From Warburgia ugandensis (Eukaryota; Streptophyta; Magnoliopsida; Canellales; Canellaceae): a DNA stretch of 64,000 bases. Location of the stretch: assembly GCA_035236585.1 (NCBI GenBank), contig CP141136.1, forward strand, positions 34,295,597 to 34,359,596, given 5' to 3'. Both the position numbers and the translations under genes were made by a program. How positions within the stretch are numbered: position 1 is the first letter of the stretch; the number at the start of each line of letters is the position of its first letter. Positions 48,225 through 60,262 of the stretch are shown one piece after another. The notes beneath the pieces were generated by a model. It searched no databases and had not been told where the DNA came from. It worked only from the letters and a program-made list of their open reading frames with translations.

Positions 48225-51200
48225 CATTGTGCCAACGATCATCCAACAGCTTGAAAACATTAGACAATGTGATTGGGAACTTCCCTTGACTTGAAATAAT
48301 TTGACCATGCACCTAGGTACTTCGAAGGACATGCAATGTTTTGACATTGTGTCTTAGGACATCCCAGCATTTGAACTGCCCGAATGCTATGAAAAGGATC
48401 ATCCAACAGCTAGAAAAGTTTAGATACTTTGTTTGGGAACATCCCAAGACATGACTAATTTGACTTAGTTTGTAGGGACTTCTAAGTCCTTTTAGTTTTT
48501 TGACATTGTATCAAGGGATATCCTAGTGCTTAAAGTTCCTAGACATTGAACCAAAAGGATCATCCAATGGCTTGAAAAGTTGGACTTTGAGTTTGGAACA
48601 TCTTAGGACTCGAAGTGATTTGACTTTGTATCTGGGGTCATTCAAGGACATGTAATGCTTTGACATCGTCCTACGGGACTTCCCATCACATGACGTGCTC
48701 AGCTACTGTGCCAAAGATCATCCAATAGCTACAAAACTTTAGACTTAGTGCTCAAATGCTTTCCTACACTAGAAGCAATTTGACTTCACATCTAGGGACT
48801 TTGACGAGCATGTATTCTATTGCCTGCCGTGGGACTTTCCAGCATTTAAGGTGCCCATACATTGTGCCAAGGATCAGCTAACAACTTAAAAGTTTAAATA
48901 TTGTCTTCTGGAAAACTTTAGGACTCAAAGTGATTTGATGTTGTACATGGGTAATTCCAAGGACATTTAATGTTTTGACATTGTAGCATGGGGATTTCTA
49001 GCCCTGGACATGCTCAGACATTCTAAAAAAGATCTTTCAATGGCTTGAAAGCATTGTGTTTGAGAACCTCCAAGGACTCGAAGTGATTTAACTTTTGGCC
49101 TCTGAACTTGCAGGGACATGTATGGTTTCGAAATTGGGCCTTTGGGACTTCCACATCTAAAGTCCCAGAAATTGTGCATGAGATCATCTAAAGGCTCAAA
49201 AGATTTAGACATTGGGCTCGAAAATTTCTTAGGACTCAAAGTTATTTGACTTGTTGCTTAGGCACTTCCAAGGAAATGTATGCTTTGATGTTTTACCATG
49301 GGACTTGTTAGGACTTAACGTGCAAAGTCATTGGACCAAGGATCATCCAATGCCCTCACAAGTCCAAACGTTGGGTTTCAAAAGATCCCAGTAGTCATAG
49401 GGATTTGACTTTGTGCCTTGGGACTTCGAAGGACATGTACTGTTTTGGCATTACACTGTGGGATTATAACCACTTAAAGTGATTGGACATTGTTCCAAGA
49501 GTCATACAAAGGCATTTAAAATCTAGAATGATGTGTTTGGAAGCTTCTAGGACTAGACTGGAACATTGTGCAAAGGACCTTCCAACAGCTAGAAAATTTA
49601 TACATTGTTATGGGAACATCCCAGGCCTTCCCATCATTTCTCATGCTTAGACATTGTGGCCAAAGGATCATCAAGTGGCTTGAAAAGTTAAGACTTTGTG
49701 TTTGGGAACATCCCATGGCTTGAAGTGATTTGATTCTGTGCAAAGTTACTTTCAAGACAGGAAACGCTTTGACATTGCCCCATTGGAATTCCCAATGCTT
49801 AAAGTGCTCAAACATTATGCCAATGATCATCCATTAGCTCAAATACATTAGACATTGTGATTGGGACCTTCCCATGACTTGAAACAATATGACCATCACT
49901 TAGGTACTTCGAAGGACATGCTTTGTTTTGACATTGTGTCTTGGGACATCCCAGCATTTGAAGTGACCAAATACTATGAAAAAGATCATCCAACAACTAG
50001 AAAAGTTTAGATACTGTGTTTGGGAACATCCTAGGACATGATTTATTTGACTTAGTTCATAGGGACTTCCAAGTACTTTTTGTGTTTTGACATTGTATCA
50101 AGGGATATCCTAGTGCTTAAAGTGCCCAGACATTGTACCAAAAGGATCATCCAACAGCTTGAAAAGTTGGACTTTTAGCTTGGAACATCCTAGGACTCGA
50201 CGTGATTTGACTTTGCGTCTGGGGTCTTTCAAGGACATGTAATGCTTTGACATTGTCCTATGGGACTTCCCATCACATGACATGCTCAGCTACTGTGTTA
50301 AAGATCATTTGATAACTAGAAAATTTTAGACTTATTGCTCGAATGCTTTCCTGCACTAGAAGCAATTTGACTTTATGTCTAAGGACTCCCAAGGGCATGT
50401 ATTGAATTGCCTACCATGGGACTTTCCAGCATTTAAGGTGCCCATACATTGCTCCAAGGATCAACTAACAACTTAAAAGTTCGGACATTGTCTTCATGAA
50501 AACCTTAGGACTCAAAGTTGTTTGATGTTGTGCCTGTGTAATTACAAGGACATGTTTTTTGACATTGTACCATGGAATTTCCTACCCCTGACATGCTCAA
50601 AAGATCATCCAATATCTTGAAAAGTCTAGACACTGTGTTTGGGATCTTCCCAGGACTCGAAGTGATTTAACTTTTGGCCCAGGGACTTGCAAGGACATGT
50701 AGGGTTTCAAAATTGGGCTAGGGGACTTCCACATAAAAAGTCCTAGAAATTGTGCAAGGGATCATCCAAAGGATCAAAAGATTTAGACATTGGGCTCGAA
50801 AACTTTTCAGGACTTGAAGTGATTTGACTTGTTGCTTAGGGACTTCCAAGGACATGCATGTTTTTGATGTTTTACCATGGGACTTGTCATGACTTAATGT
50901 GCAAAGACAATGGGCCAAGGATAATCCAATGGCCTCAAAAGTCCAAACATTGGGTTTCAAAAGATCCCAGTAGTCATAAGGATATGACTTTGTGCCTTGG
51001 GACTTCTAAGGACATGTAAAGTTTTGACATTAGACCGTGAGATTCTAACTACTTAAAGTGATCATACATTGTACCACGAGTCATACAAAGGCATTTAAAA
51101 ATTAGAATGAAGTGTTTGGAAGATTCTTGGACTCAAAGTGATTTGGGTTTAAGCCTATGGACTTCTAAGGACATGTTTTATTTTGACATTGTGCCTTGGG

Positions 51201-54200
51201 ATGTCACAGCATTTAAGATGGTGGACCATTGTGCAAAGGACCTTCCAACAGCTGAAAAAAATTAGACATTGTGTTTGGGAACATTCTAGGGCTCGAAGTG
51301 GATTTATTGCTTAGGGACTTCCTAAGACTCTTAACATCTTGAAATTGTACCATGGCCTTCCCATCATTTCTCATGCTTAGACATTGTGCCAAAAGGATTA
51401 TCCAGTGGCTTGAAAATTTTAGACTTTGTGTCTGAGAACATCCCATGACTCGAAGTGATTTGATATTGTGAATAGGGACTATCAAAGACATCTAATGCTA
51501 TGACATTGTCCCATGGGACTTCCCATTGCATAAAGTACTCAAACATTGTGTTAATGATCATCCAACAGCATGAAAACATTAGACAATGTGATTGGGAGCT
51601 TCTCTTGGCTCGAAACAATTTGCCATACACCTAGGTACTTCGAAGGAAATACATTGTTTTGACATTGTGTCTTAGGACATCCTAGCATTTGAAGTGCTTG
51701 AATAGTTAGAAAAGTTTAGATACTATGTTTGGGAACATCCCAGGACATGACTGATTTGACATAGTTCCTAGGGACTTCCAAGTACTTTGTGTTTTGACAT
51801 TGTATCAAGGAATATCCTAGTGCTTAAAGTGCCCATACATTGCACCAAAAGGATCATCTAATGGCTTGAAAAGTAGGACTTTGTGTTTGAACATCCTAGG
51901 ACTCGAAGTGATTTGACTTTTTGTCTCGTGTCTTTCAAGGACTTGCAATGCTTCGACATTATCCTACGGGACTTCCCATCACTTAACGTGCTCAAATGCT
52001 TTCCTGCACTAGAAGAAATTTGACTTTATGTCAAGGGACCTCAACGAGCATGTATCGTATTGCATGCCATGGGACTTTCTAGCATTTAAGTGGCCCATAC
52101 ATTGTGCCAAGGATCAACTAACTACTTAAAAGTTTAGACATTGTCTTTGGGAAAACATTAGGACTCAAAGTGATTTGATGTTGTACCTGGGTAATTCCAA
52201 GGACATTTAATGTTTTGAAATTGTAGCATGGGAATTTCTAGCCCTAGACATGCTCAGACATTCCAAAAAATATCATCCAATGGATTGAAAAGTCTAGACA
52301 TTGTGTTTGGGAACTTCTCAGGACTTGAAGTGATTTAACTTTCGGCCTAGGGACTTGCAGGGACATGTAAGGTTTCGAAATTTGGCCTTGGGACTTCCAC
52401 ATCTAAAGTCCCTGAAATTGTGCAAGGGATCATCCAATGGCTAAAAAGGTTTTGACATTGGGCTCGAAAACTTCTCAGGACTCGAAGTGATTTGACTTGT
52501 TGCTGAGGCATTTCCAACGACATGTATGTTTTGATGTTTTACCATGGGATTTGTTAGGGCTTAATGTGCAAAGACATTGGGCAAAGGATCATCCAACAAC
52601 CTTACAAGTCCAAACGTTGCATTTCAAAACATCCCAGTAATCATAGGGAATTGACTTTGTGCCTTTGGCATTAGACAGTGGGATTCTAACAACTTAAAAT
52701 GATCAGACATTGTGCCAAGAGTCAAACAAAGGCATTTAAAATATGGAATGATGTGTTTGGAAGCTTCTAGGACTCAAAATGATTTGGGTTTAAGCGTAGG
52801 GACTTCCAAGGACATGTATTGTTTTGACATTGTGCCTTGGGATTTTCCATCATTTATGATGCGGGACCATTGTGCAAAGGACCTTCCAATAGTTGGAAAG
52901 ATTTAGACATTGTGTTTGGGAACATCCTAGAGCTGGAAGTGATTTGATTTATTGCCCTGGGACTTCCTAGGACTCTTAATGTCTTGCAATTGTACCATGG
53001 CCTTCCCATCATTTCTCATGCTCAGACATTGTGCCCAAAGGATCATCCAATAACCTGAAAAGTTGAGACTTTGTGTTCGAGAACATCCCATGGTCGAGCG
53101 ATTTGATTTTCCAACAGCTTGAATACATTTGACATTATGATTAGGATCTTCTCATGACTCAAAACAATTTGACCATAACCTAGGCATTTTGAAGGACATG
53201 CATTGTTTTGACATTGTGTCATGGGACATCCCAGCATTTGAAGTGCCTAAATACTATGAAAAGGATCATCCAATAGCTAGAAAAGTTTAGATATTGTGTT
53301 TGGGAACATCCCTGGACATGACTGATTTGACTTAGTTCATAGGGACTTCCAAGTACTTTTTGTGTTTTGACATTGTATCAAGGGATATCCTAGTGCTTAA
53401 AGGGCCCAGACATTGTACCAAAAGGATCATCCAATGGCTTGAAAAGTTGGACTTTGAGTTTGGAACATCCTAGGACTCGAAGTGATTTACATTGTGTTTG
53501 GGGTCTTTCAAGGACATGTAATGCTTTGACATTGTCCTATGGGACTTCCCATCACATGACGTGCTTAGCTATTGTGCCAAAGATCATCTGATAACTGGAA
53601 AATTTTAGACTTAGTGCTTGAATGCTTTCCTACACTAGAAGCAATTTTACTTAATGTCTAAGGAATTTCGAGGGCGTGTATTGTATTTCTTACCATGGGA
53701 CTTTCCTACATTTATGTTGCCCATACATTGTGCCAAGGATCAATTAATAGTTTGGACATTATCTTTGCGAAAACCTTAGGACTCAAAGTGATTTGATGTT
53801 GTGCCTCCGTAATTACAAGGACATGTAATGTTTTGACATTGTACCATGGGAATTTCTAGCCCTTGACATGCTCAAACATTCCACAAAAGATCATCCATTG
53901 GCTTGAAAAGTCTAGACATTGTGTTTGGGAACTTCCCAGGACTCAAAATGATTTAACTTTTGGCCTAGGCACTTGCAGGGACATGTAGGGTTTCGAAATT
54001 GGGCCTCAGCACTTCACATCCCAGCAATTGTGCCAGGAATCATCCAAAGGCTCAAAAGATTTAAGCATTGGGCTCAAAAACTTCTCAGGACACGAAGTAA
54101 TTTGAGTTGTTGCTTAGGCACTTCCAAGGACATGTAATGTTTTGGCATTACACTATGGGATTCTAACCACTTAAATTGATTAGACTTTGTGCCAAGAGTC

Positions 54201-57200
54201 ATACAAAGGCATTTAAAATCTAGAATTAAGTGTTTGGAAGCATCTTGGGCTTGAAGTGAAATGCGTTTGGGCTAAGGGACTTCCAAGTACACGTACTGTT
54301 TTGGCATTACACTATGGGATTCTAACCACGTAAAATGACAAGACATTGCGCCAAGAGTCATACAAAGTCATTTAAAATCTAGAATGATGTGTTTAGAAGC
54401 TTCTAGGATCCGAAGTGATTTTGGTTTGAGCCTAGAGACTTCCAAAGATATGTATTGTTTTGACATTGTGCCTTGGGATTTTCCAGCATTTATGATGCTG
54501 GACTTCGTGTAAAGGACCTTCCAACAATTGAAAAAATTTAAACATTGTGTTTGGGAACATCCCAGGGCTCGAAGTGATTTGATTTATTGCTTAGAGACTT
54601 CCTAGGACTCTATCTTGCAACTGTACCATGGCCTTCCCATCATTTCTCATGCTTAGACATTGTGCCCAAAGGATCATCCAGTGGCCTAAAAAGTTGAGAC
54701 TTTGTGTTTGGGAACATCCCATGGCTTGAAGCGATTTGATTTTGTTCAAAGTGACTTTCAAGACATGAAATGCTTTGACCTTGTCCCGTGGGACTTCCCA
54801 CTGCTTAAAGTGCTCAAAGATTATGCCAATGATCATCCAACAACTTGAATAGATTTGACATTGTGATTAGGACCTTACCATGACTCGAAACAATTTGACC
54901 ATCACCTAGGCATTTCGAAGGACATGCATTGTGTTGACATTGTGTCTTGGGACATCTTAGCATTTGAAGTGCCCGAATACTGTGGAAAGGATCACCCAAC
55001 AGCTAGAAAAGTTTAGATATTGTGTTTGGGAACAGCCCTGGACATGACTGATTTGACTTAGTTCATAGGGACTTCCAAGTACTTTTTGTGTTTTGACATT
55101 GTATCAAGGGATATCCTAGTGCTTAAAGGGCCCAGACATTGTACCAAAAGGATCATCCAACGGCTTGAAAAGTTGGACTTTGAGTTTGGAACATTCTAGG
55201 ACTTGAAGTGATTTACTTTGTATTTGGGGTCTTTCAAGGACATGTAATGCTTTGACATTGTCCTACGGGATTTCCCATCACATGACGTGCTCAGATACTG
55301 TGCCAAAGATCATATGATAACTGGAAAAATTTAGACTTAGTGCTTGAATGCTTTCCTGCACTAGAAGCAATTTTACTTAATGTCTAAGGACTTCCATGGG
55401 CATGTATTGTATGGCCTGCCATGGAACTTTCCAGCTTTTAAGGCGCCCGTATGTTGTGCCAAGGATCAATTAACACCTTAAAAGTCTGGACATTGTCTTC
55501 GGGAAAACCTTAGGACTCAAAGTGATTTGATGTTGTACCTGGGTAATTCCAAGGACATTTAATGTTTTGACATTGTAGTATGGGAATTTCTAGCCCTAGA
55601 CATGCTCAGACATTCCAAAAAAGATCTTCCAATGGCTTGAAAAGTCTAGACATTCTGTTTGAGAACTTCCTGGGACTCGAAGTGATTTAACTTTTGGCCT
55701 TGGGACTTGTAGGGACATGTATGGTTTCCAAATTGGGCCTTTGGGACTTCCACATCTAAAGTCCCAGAAATTGTGCAAGAGATCATCCAAAGGCTAAAAA
55801 GATTTAGACATTGGGCTAGAAAACTTCTCATGACTTGTTGCTTAGGCACTTCCAAGGACAAGTATGCTTTGATGTTTTACCATGGGACCTGTTAGGACTT
55901 AAGGTGCAAGGTCATTGGGCCAAGGATCATCCAACGGCCTCAAAATTCCAAACGTTGGGTTTCAAAACATCCCAGTAGTCATAGGGATTTGACTTTGTGT
56001 CTTGGGACTTCGAAGGACGTGTAATGTTTTGGCATTACACCGTGGGATTCTAAGCACTTAAAGTGATCAGACATTGTGCCAAGAGTCATAAAAAGGCATT
56101 TAAAATCTAGAATGATGTGTTTGGAAACTTCTAGGACTCGACGTGATTTAGGTTTATAGCCTAGGGACTTCCAAGGGCATGTATTGTTTTGACATTGTGG
56201 CTTGGGATTTTCCAGCATTTATGATGTAGGAACATTGTGTAAAGGACCTTCCAATGGCTAGAAAAATTTAGACATTGTGTTTGGGAACATCTCAGGGCTC
56301 GAAGTGATTTGATTTATTGCCTAGGGACTTCCTAGGACTCTTAATGTCTTGCAATTGTACCATGGCTTTCCCATCATTTCTCAAGCTTAGACATTTTGCC
56401 CAAAGGATAATCCAGTGGCTTGAAAAGTTAATACTTTGTGTTTGGGTACATCCCATGGCTTGAAGTGATTTGATTCTGTGCAAAGTTACTTTCAAGACAA
56501 GAAACGCTTTGACATTGTCCCATTGGACTTCCTAATGCTTAAAGTGCTCAAACATTATGCCAATGATCATACATCAGCTCAAATACATTAGACATTGTGA
56601 TTGGGAACTTCCCATGACTCGAAACAATTTGACCATCACCTAGGTACTTCGAAGGTCATGCATTGTTTTGACATTATGTCCTGGGACATCTCAGCACTTG
56701 AAGTACCCAAATACTGTGAAAAGGATCATCCAATAGCTAGAAAAGTTTAGATACTGTGTTTGGGAACATCCTAGGACATGATTGATTTGACTTAGTTCAT
56801 AGGGGCTTCCAAGCACTTTTAGTGTTTTGACATTGTATCTAGGGATATCCTAATGCTTACAGTGCCCATACATTGTACCAAAAGGATCATCCAATAGCTT
56901 GAAAAGTTGGACTTTTAGTTTGGAACATCCTAGGACTCGAAGTGAATTGACTTTGTGTCTGGGGTCTTTCAAGGACATGTAATGCTTTGACATTGTCCTA
57001 TGGGACTTCCCATCACATGACATGCTCAGCTACTGTGCTAAAGATCATCTGATAACTAGAAAAATTTAGACTTAATGCTTGAATGCTTTCTCGCACTGGA
57101 AGCAATTTGACTTTATGTCTAAGGACTCCCAAGGGCTTGTATTGTATTGTATTGCCTGCCATGGGTCTTTCCAGCATTTAGGGTGCCCATACATTGTGCC

Positions 57201-57560
57201 ATGGATCAACTAACAACTTAAAAGTTTGGACATTGTCTTTGCGAAAACCGTAGGACTCAAAGTGGTTTGATGTTGTGCTTGTGTAATTACAAGGACATGT
57301 AATGTTTTGACATTGTACCGTGGAATTTCCTGACTTTGACATGCTCAAACATTTCGAAGGATCATCCAATGGCTTGAAAAGTCCAGACATTGTGTTTAGG
57401 ATCTTCCCAAGACTCGAAGTGATTTAACTTTTGGGCCAGGGACTTGCAAGGACATGTAGGGTTTCGAAATTGGACCTTGGGACTTCCACATATAAAGTCT
57501 CAGAAATTGTTCAAGGGATCATCCAAAGGCTCAAAAGAGTTAGACATTGGGCTCAAAAAC
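48225..57560 (+). repeat. Satellite 2 array, segment 2 (11-mer higher-order repeat)
   Basis: Resumes in mid-F monomer after the chromovirus, then repeats the A-K order. A-type monomers start near 49123, 50701, 52370, 53988, 55722 and 57459, giving periods of about 1578, 1669, 1618, 1734 and 1737 bp. Full units are 11 monomers. Shorter ones have lost monomers: around 49555 and 49630 C/D and D/E are fused by deletions, and around 54090-54300 B is missing and C is present twice. Open frames here (for example 49516-49830 and 51213-51491 minus) are satellite read-throughs. No gene is visible. Confidence 0.93.
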
Positions 57561-58430
57561 TGTGACGACCCGGGTTTTCTCATGCATTTTTAAATGCAAG
57601 ATCTAAATTCCTAAGGCGGGATGCATCCCTATTTGAAAACCATTTTATAAAAACCATGTAATGCAGCGAAAAATCTTTTGTTCTAAACTCATTTTGAAAA
57701 CCCCAAGTGTTATCAATCAAACTAGTTTTCAAAAAACTTCATAAATCATAAATGTTTTTCCCTAGGTCTATCCAGTCACAGCACACAGCCCAACTGTAAA
57801 TAAATACAAATACATGTCCAAAGGGTAGAGAGTTTACTCACATGTATAGTTGTCTCCTTTGTTTATTTACTTGCTCGTAGCACTAATATCTCCTGACGCG
57901 TCTTCTATTTGTAAGTGGAACTATCCTGAAAAATGTTAAGGATAGGGTGAGTATATACTATACTCAGTAGGAGTCTATTACTACTAGTTTTGCAATGCAT
58001 GCTATGTTTAAAATCATATGCTCTGAAAAACATGTGCATGTTCGAACAATCGGGTTCAATATCGATATTAAAAACCATTGTCAAATTGAAATACTGATGA
58101 CTTAAAGAATAGCATAATCCAAGTCGAAAGTATCATATATCATAAACATAATGATATGCATAAGATGCTCAACTGAATCCAACTCATGGATATCTGGTAT
58201 GGTCGACCACCCTCATGTCATGCCATATGCAATGCAAGTAAATCCTCAAACCATAGGGTCCAACTATGCCCACGACCTCACCGCCGTGTGGTCCCCGGGT
58301 ACCTGAGGACACAGGGTCATATGCCTCCATGGGACATATGACACTTCCTTCGTCGTAAATCATGCAATTTATGAAATCGGTTGTAAAACATGCTTACAAT
58401 GCTAGTCTAGCATTCAAAGTCATAACCCTG

Positions 58431-58510
58431 CTTAGAAGCCTAACAGCTTAGAAGCCTACTAGCCTAGAAGCCTGCCAGTCTAGAAGCCTGCTAGCCTAGA
58501 AGCCTGTCAG
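58431..58510 (+). repeat. Minisatellite, 16 bp x 5
   Basis: Five consecutive 16-base units of the form CYTAGAAGCCTRMYAG (58431, 58447, 58463, 58479, 58495) with a few differences each, inside the solo LTR. Confidence 0.93.
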
Positions 58511-58520
58511 CTCTCTCTGG

Positions 58521-58576
58521 CCCGCCGTCATTGGCTCGCCCTCATTGATTCGCCCTCATCAGCCCGCCCTCATCGG
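58521..58576 (+). repeat. Minisatellite, 14 bp x 4
   Basis: Four 14-base units close to CTCGCCCTCATTGG (58521, 58535, 58549, 58563), only 10 bases after the 16-bp minisatellite and unrelated to it in sequence. Confidence 0.9.
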
Positions 58577-60262
58577 CCAAGGCTACACTTATCATGCAGA
58601 CAAGCAAAAACCTCTTTTTCAAAACCTGTCCTCTTTGGGTCTCTCACAACTGCTTGGCCCTCACAATTGCCTACCCAGCGTCTTTTGGGCACTCCAGCGT
58701 CTTTTGGTAACCCTCAAGGACATGCAATTTTTCAATAACTCAATGCTCACAAATCATGCAATATATGCAATTGTTTGCAAAACATGTCTATGCATAATAT
58801 GTTTATCATATGTACGTTGAATTAAGTCATGCTAAACAAGTCATATACTTATACTTAAAACATGCATTTTCAAAACAATCATAGCTCTTTTAAAAAATCT
58901 AGTAGTGATAGAGCACCTACCACAAAGTCTCTTGGAGTTGTGTCCTTTATCACTTTAACCCGTCCCTAGGTCTCATTTATAAACTCCTGGGTACAAGGGG
59001 TCCTTATCAATTTCAATCTATTTAGACATTATATCACTATATCTACCTCTAGGGTCCATGGTCCTTGCCTAATTTATTGTCAAGCTAGATCCTATAATAT
59101 GGATCTACTATTCAATGGTTAACTCCGTAAATTGTACTCTAATCCTATCTTTAAAGTCTCATTGGGTCCGCGTGTTCCCAGTTTCCAGGACACCCGTGCA
59201 TCCTGGTTGAACCGCGACTGCCTCACGTGCATGCGCGCCTAAAGGCCGTGCCAGGGACCACGTTTTGTATGTGCACATGCATGCTCAAGCGACGGGCTAT
59301 GACACATATCATTGCACGGACGCACCTTGTAGCATGGCGCGTCTCAGCTCCCAGGGCACCTCATGCACCATGGTCGAGCCAGGACCCGTGCCCCATGCCA
59401 TGCGTGCACCTAAAGGCCGCACTTGGGACAGTGTACGCACTGTCGTACACCTGGAACCCATCCTAGGGACCCAGTCCCAGGCGTAGGTGGTGCATGGCGT
59501 CCTTGGGACGCCTGGTTAGTGCAAGGCTGGCCCAAGCCGGCTTGGAGTGTTTTTCGGCCAGGAACCTGGCTGGAAACACTAGATCCAGTATGGATCTAGC
59601 CTGAGAGGAGGAAAGAAAACAAAATAGGAAAGAACAATGTCTTACCTGGTAGCATGGGGAGTGCCCATCGTCGGTGGTAGAGCCTATTCCGGTTCTGAAA
59701 CCCTTTGTTGCCGAAAAAATTCGATGAAGGTGGAAACCCTGTTGCTAGTACTAGAAAGAAGAGAGGGTTATGGGGAAAATGGAAATGGCCGGCCTGACTT
59801 GGGCTTGGCCGTTGCGGGAAAACATAGAGGGAAGACTGGTTTGAGACGGGTTTCCGATTTGCCGGAAACCCCAGTCTCAACATGCCAGAAATCTCGTGTT
59901 TTTGAGAGGGGAGATGGGGCCTTTTATAGCCCTGCTATGGCGGTGCTGCAAATGGCGGTGCCGCCCTTGGTGGTGGTAGAATCCTCTAGAAACAGGGTTT
60001 CTGGAGGGATCTAGAGGTTGAAGACGACAGGGGGTGCCGTTATCAAAACGGCCCCCTGCGTTTTTCGTTTGTTCATTTTCTGTTTAAATTTCAGAACGAC
60101 CCCTGATCTTTAAATGGCCATAACTTCTTCATACGAACTCCGTTTTGGGTGATTTTTGAGGCGTTGGATTCAATTTTTAGAGTAGAATCTAATGGTGAAA
60201 CATTTAACATAGTTCATGTCCTATATACTGTCCTAAATAGCATAAATTGCTCGGGCGTTCCA

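Larger units (their letters stand above)
29206..48229. repeat. Target site duplication CATTG of the chromovirus
   Basis: CATTG at 29206-29210 directly before the 5' LTR and at 48225-48229 directly after the 3' LTR. It lies within a satellite-2 F monomer, which becomes continuous if the element and one CATTG are removed. Confidence 0.95.
57561..60262 (-). mobile_element. Solo LTR (2,702 bp) of a Tekay-like element, probably minus strand
   Basis: Non-satellite sequence bounded by TG...CA (TGTGACGACCCGGG and GGGCGTTCCA) that interrupts an A monomer. It is flanked by AAAAC (57556-57560) and AAAAA (60263-60267), a target duplication with one change. No internal domain, primer site or second LTR is present, so it is best read as a solo LTR left by LTR-LTR recombination. 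On the minus strand its first 250 bases share short blocks, in order, with the 29211 LTR: TCCAACGCC, GGAGTT...TATG, GAAGTTAT, TTGATAACGG. Its minus-strand end (CCCGGGTCGTCACA) parallels CCCAGGGTGTTACA. This suggests a related family in reverse orientation. Open frames inside (58545-58820, 59227-59486, 59596-60014) have no recognisable product. Confidence 0.82.

Noticed and set aside
59596..60014. Overlapping open frames of 95 and 125 codons in the solo LTR
   Set aside because: They lie on opposite strands of the same GC-richer LTR segment with no recognisable domain; chance frames in higher-GC DNA.
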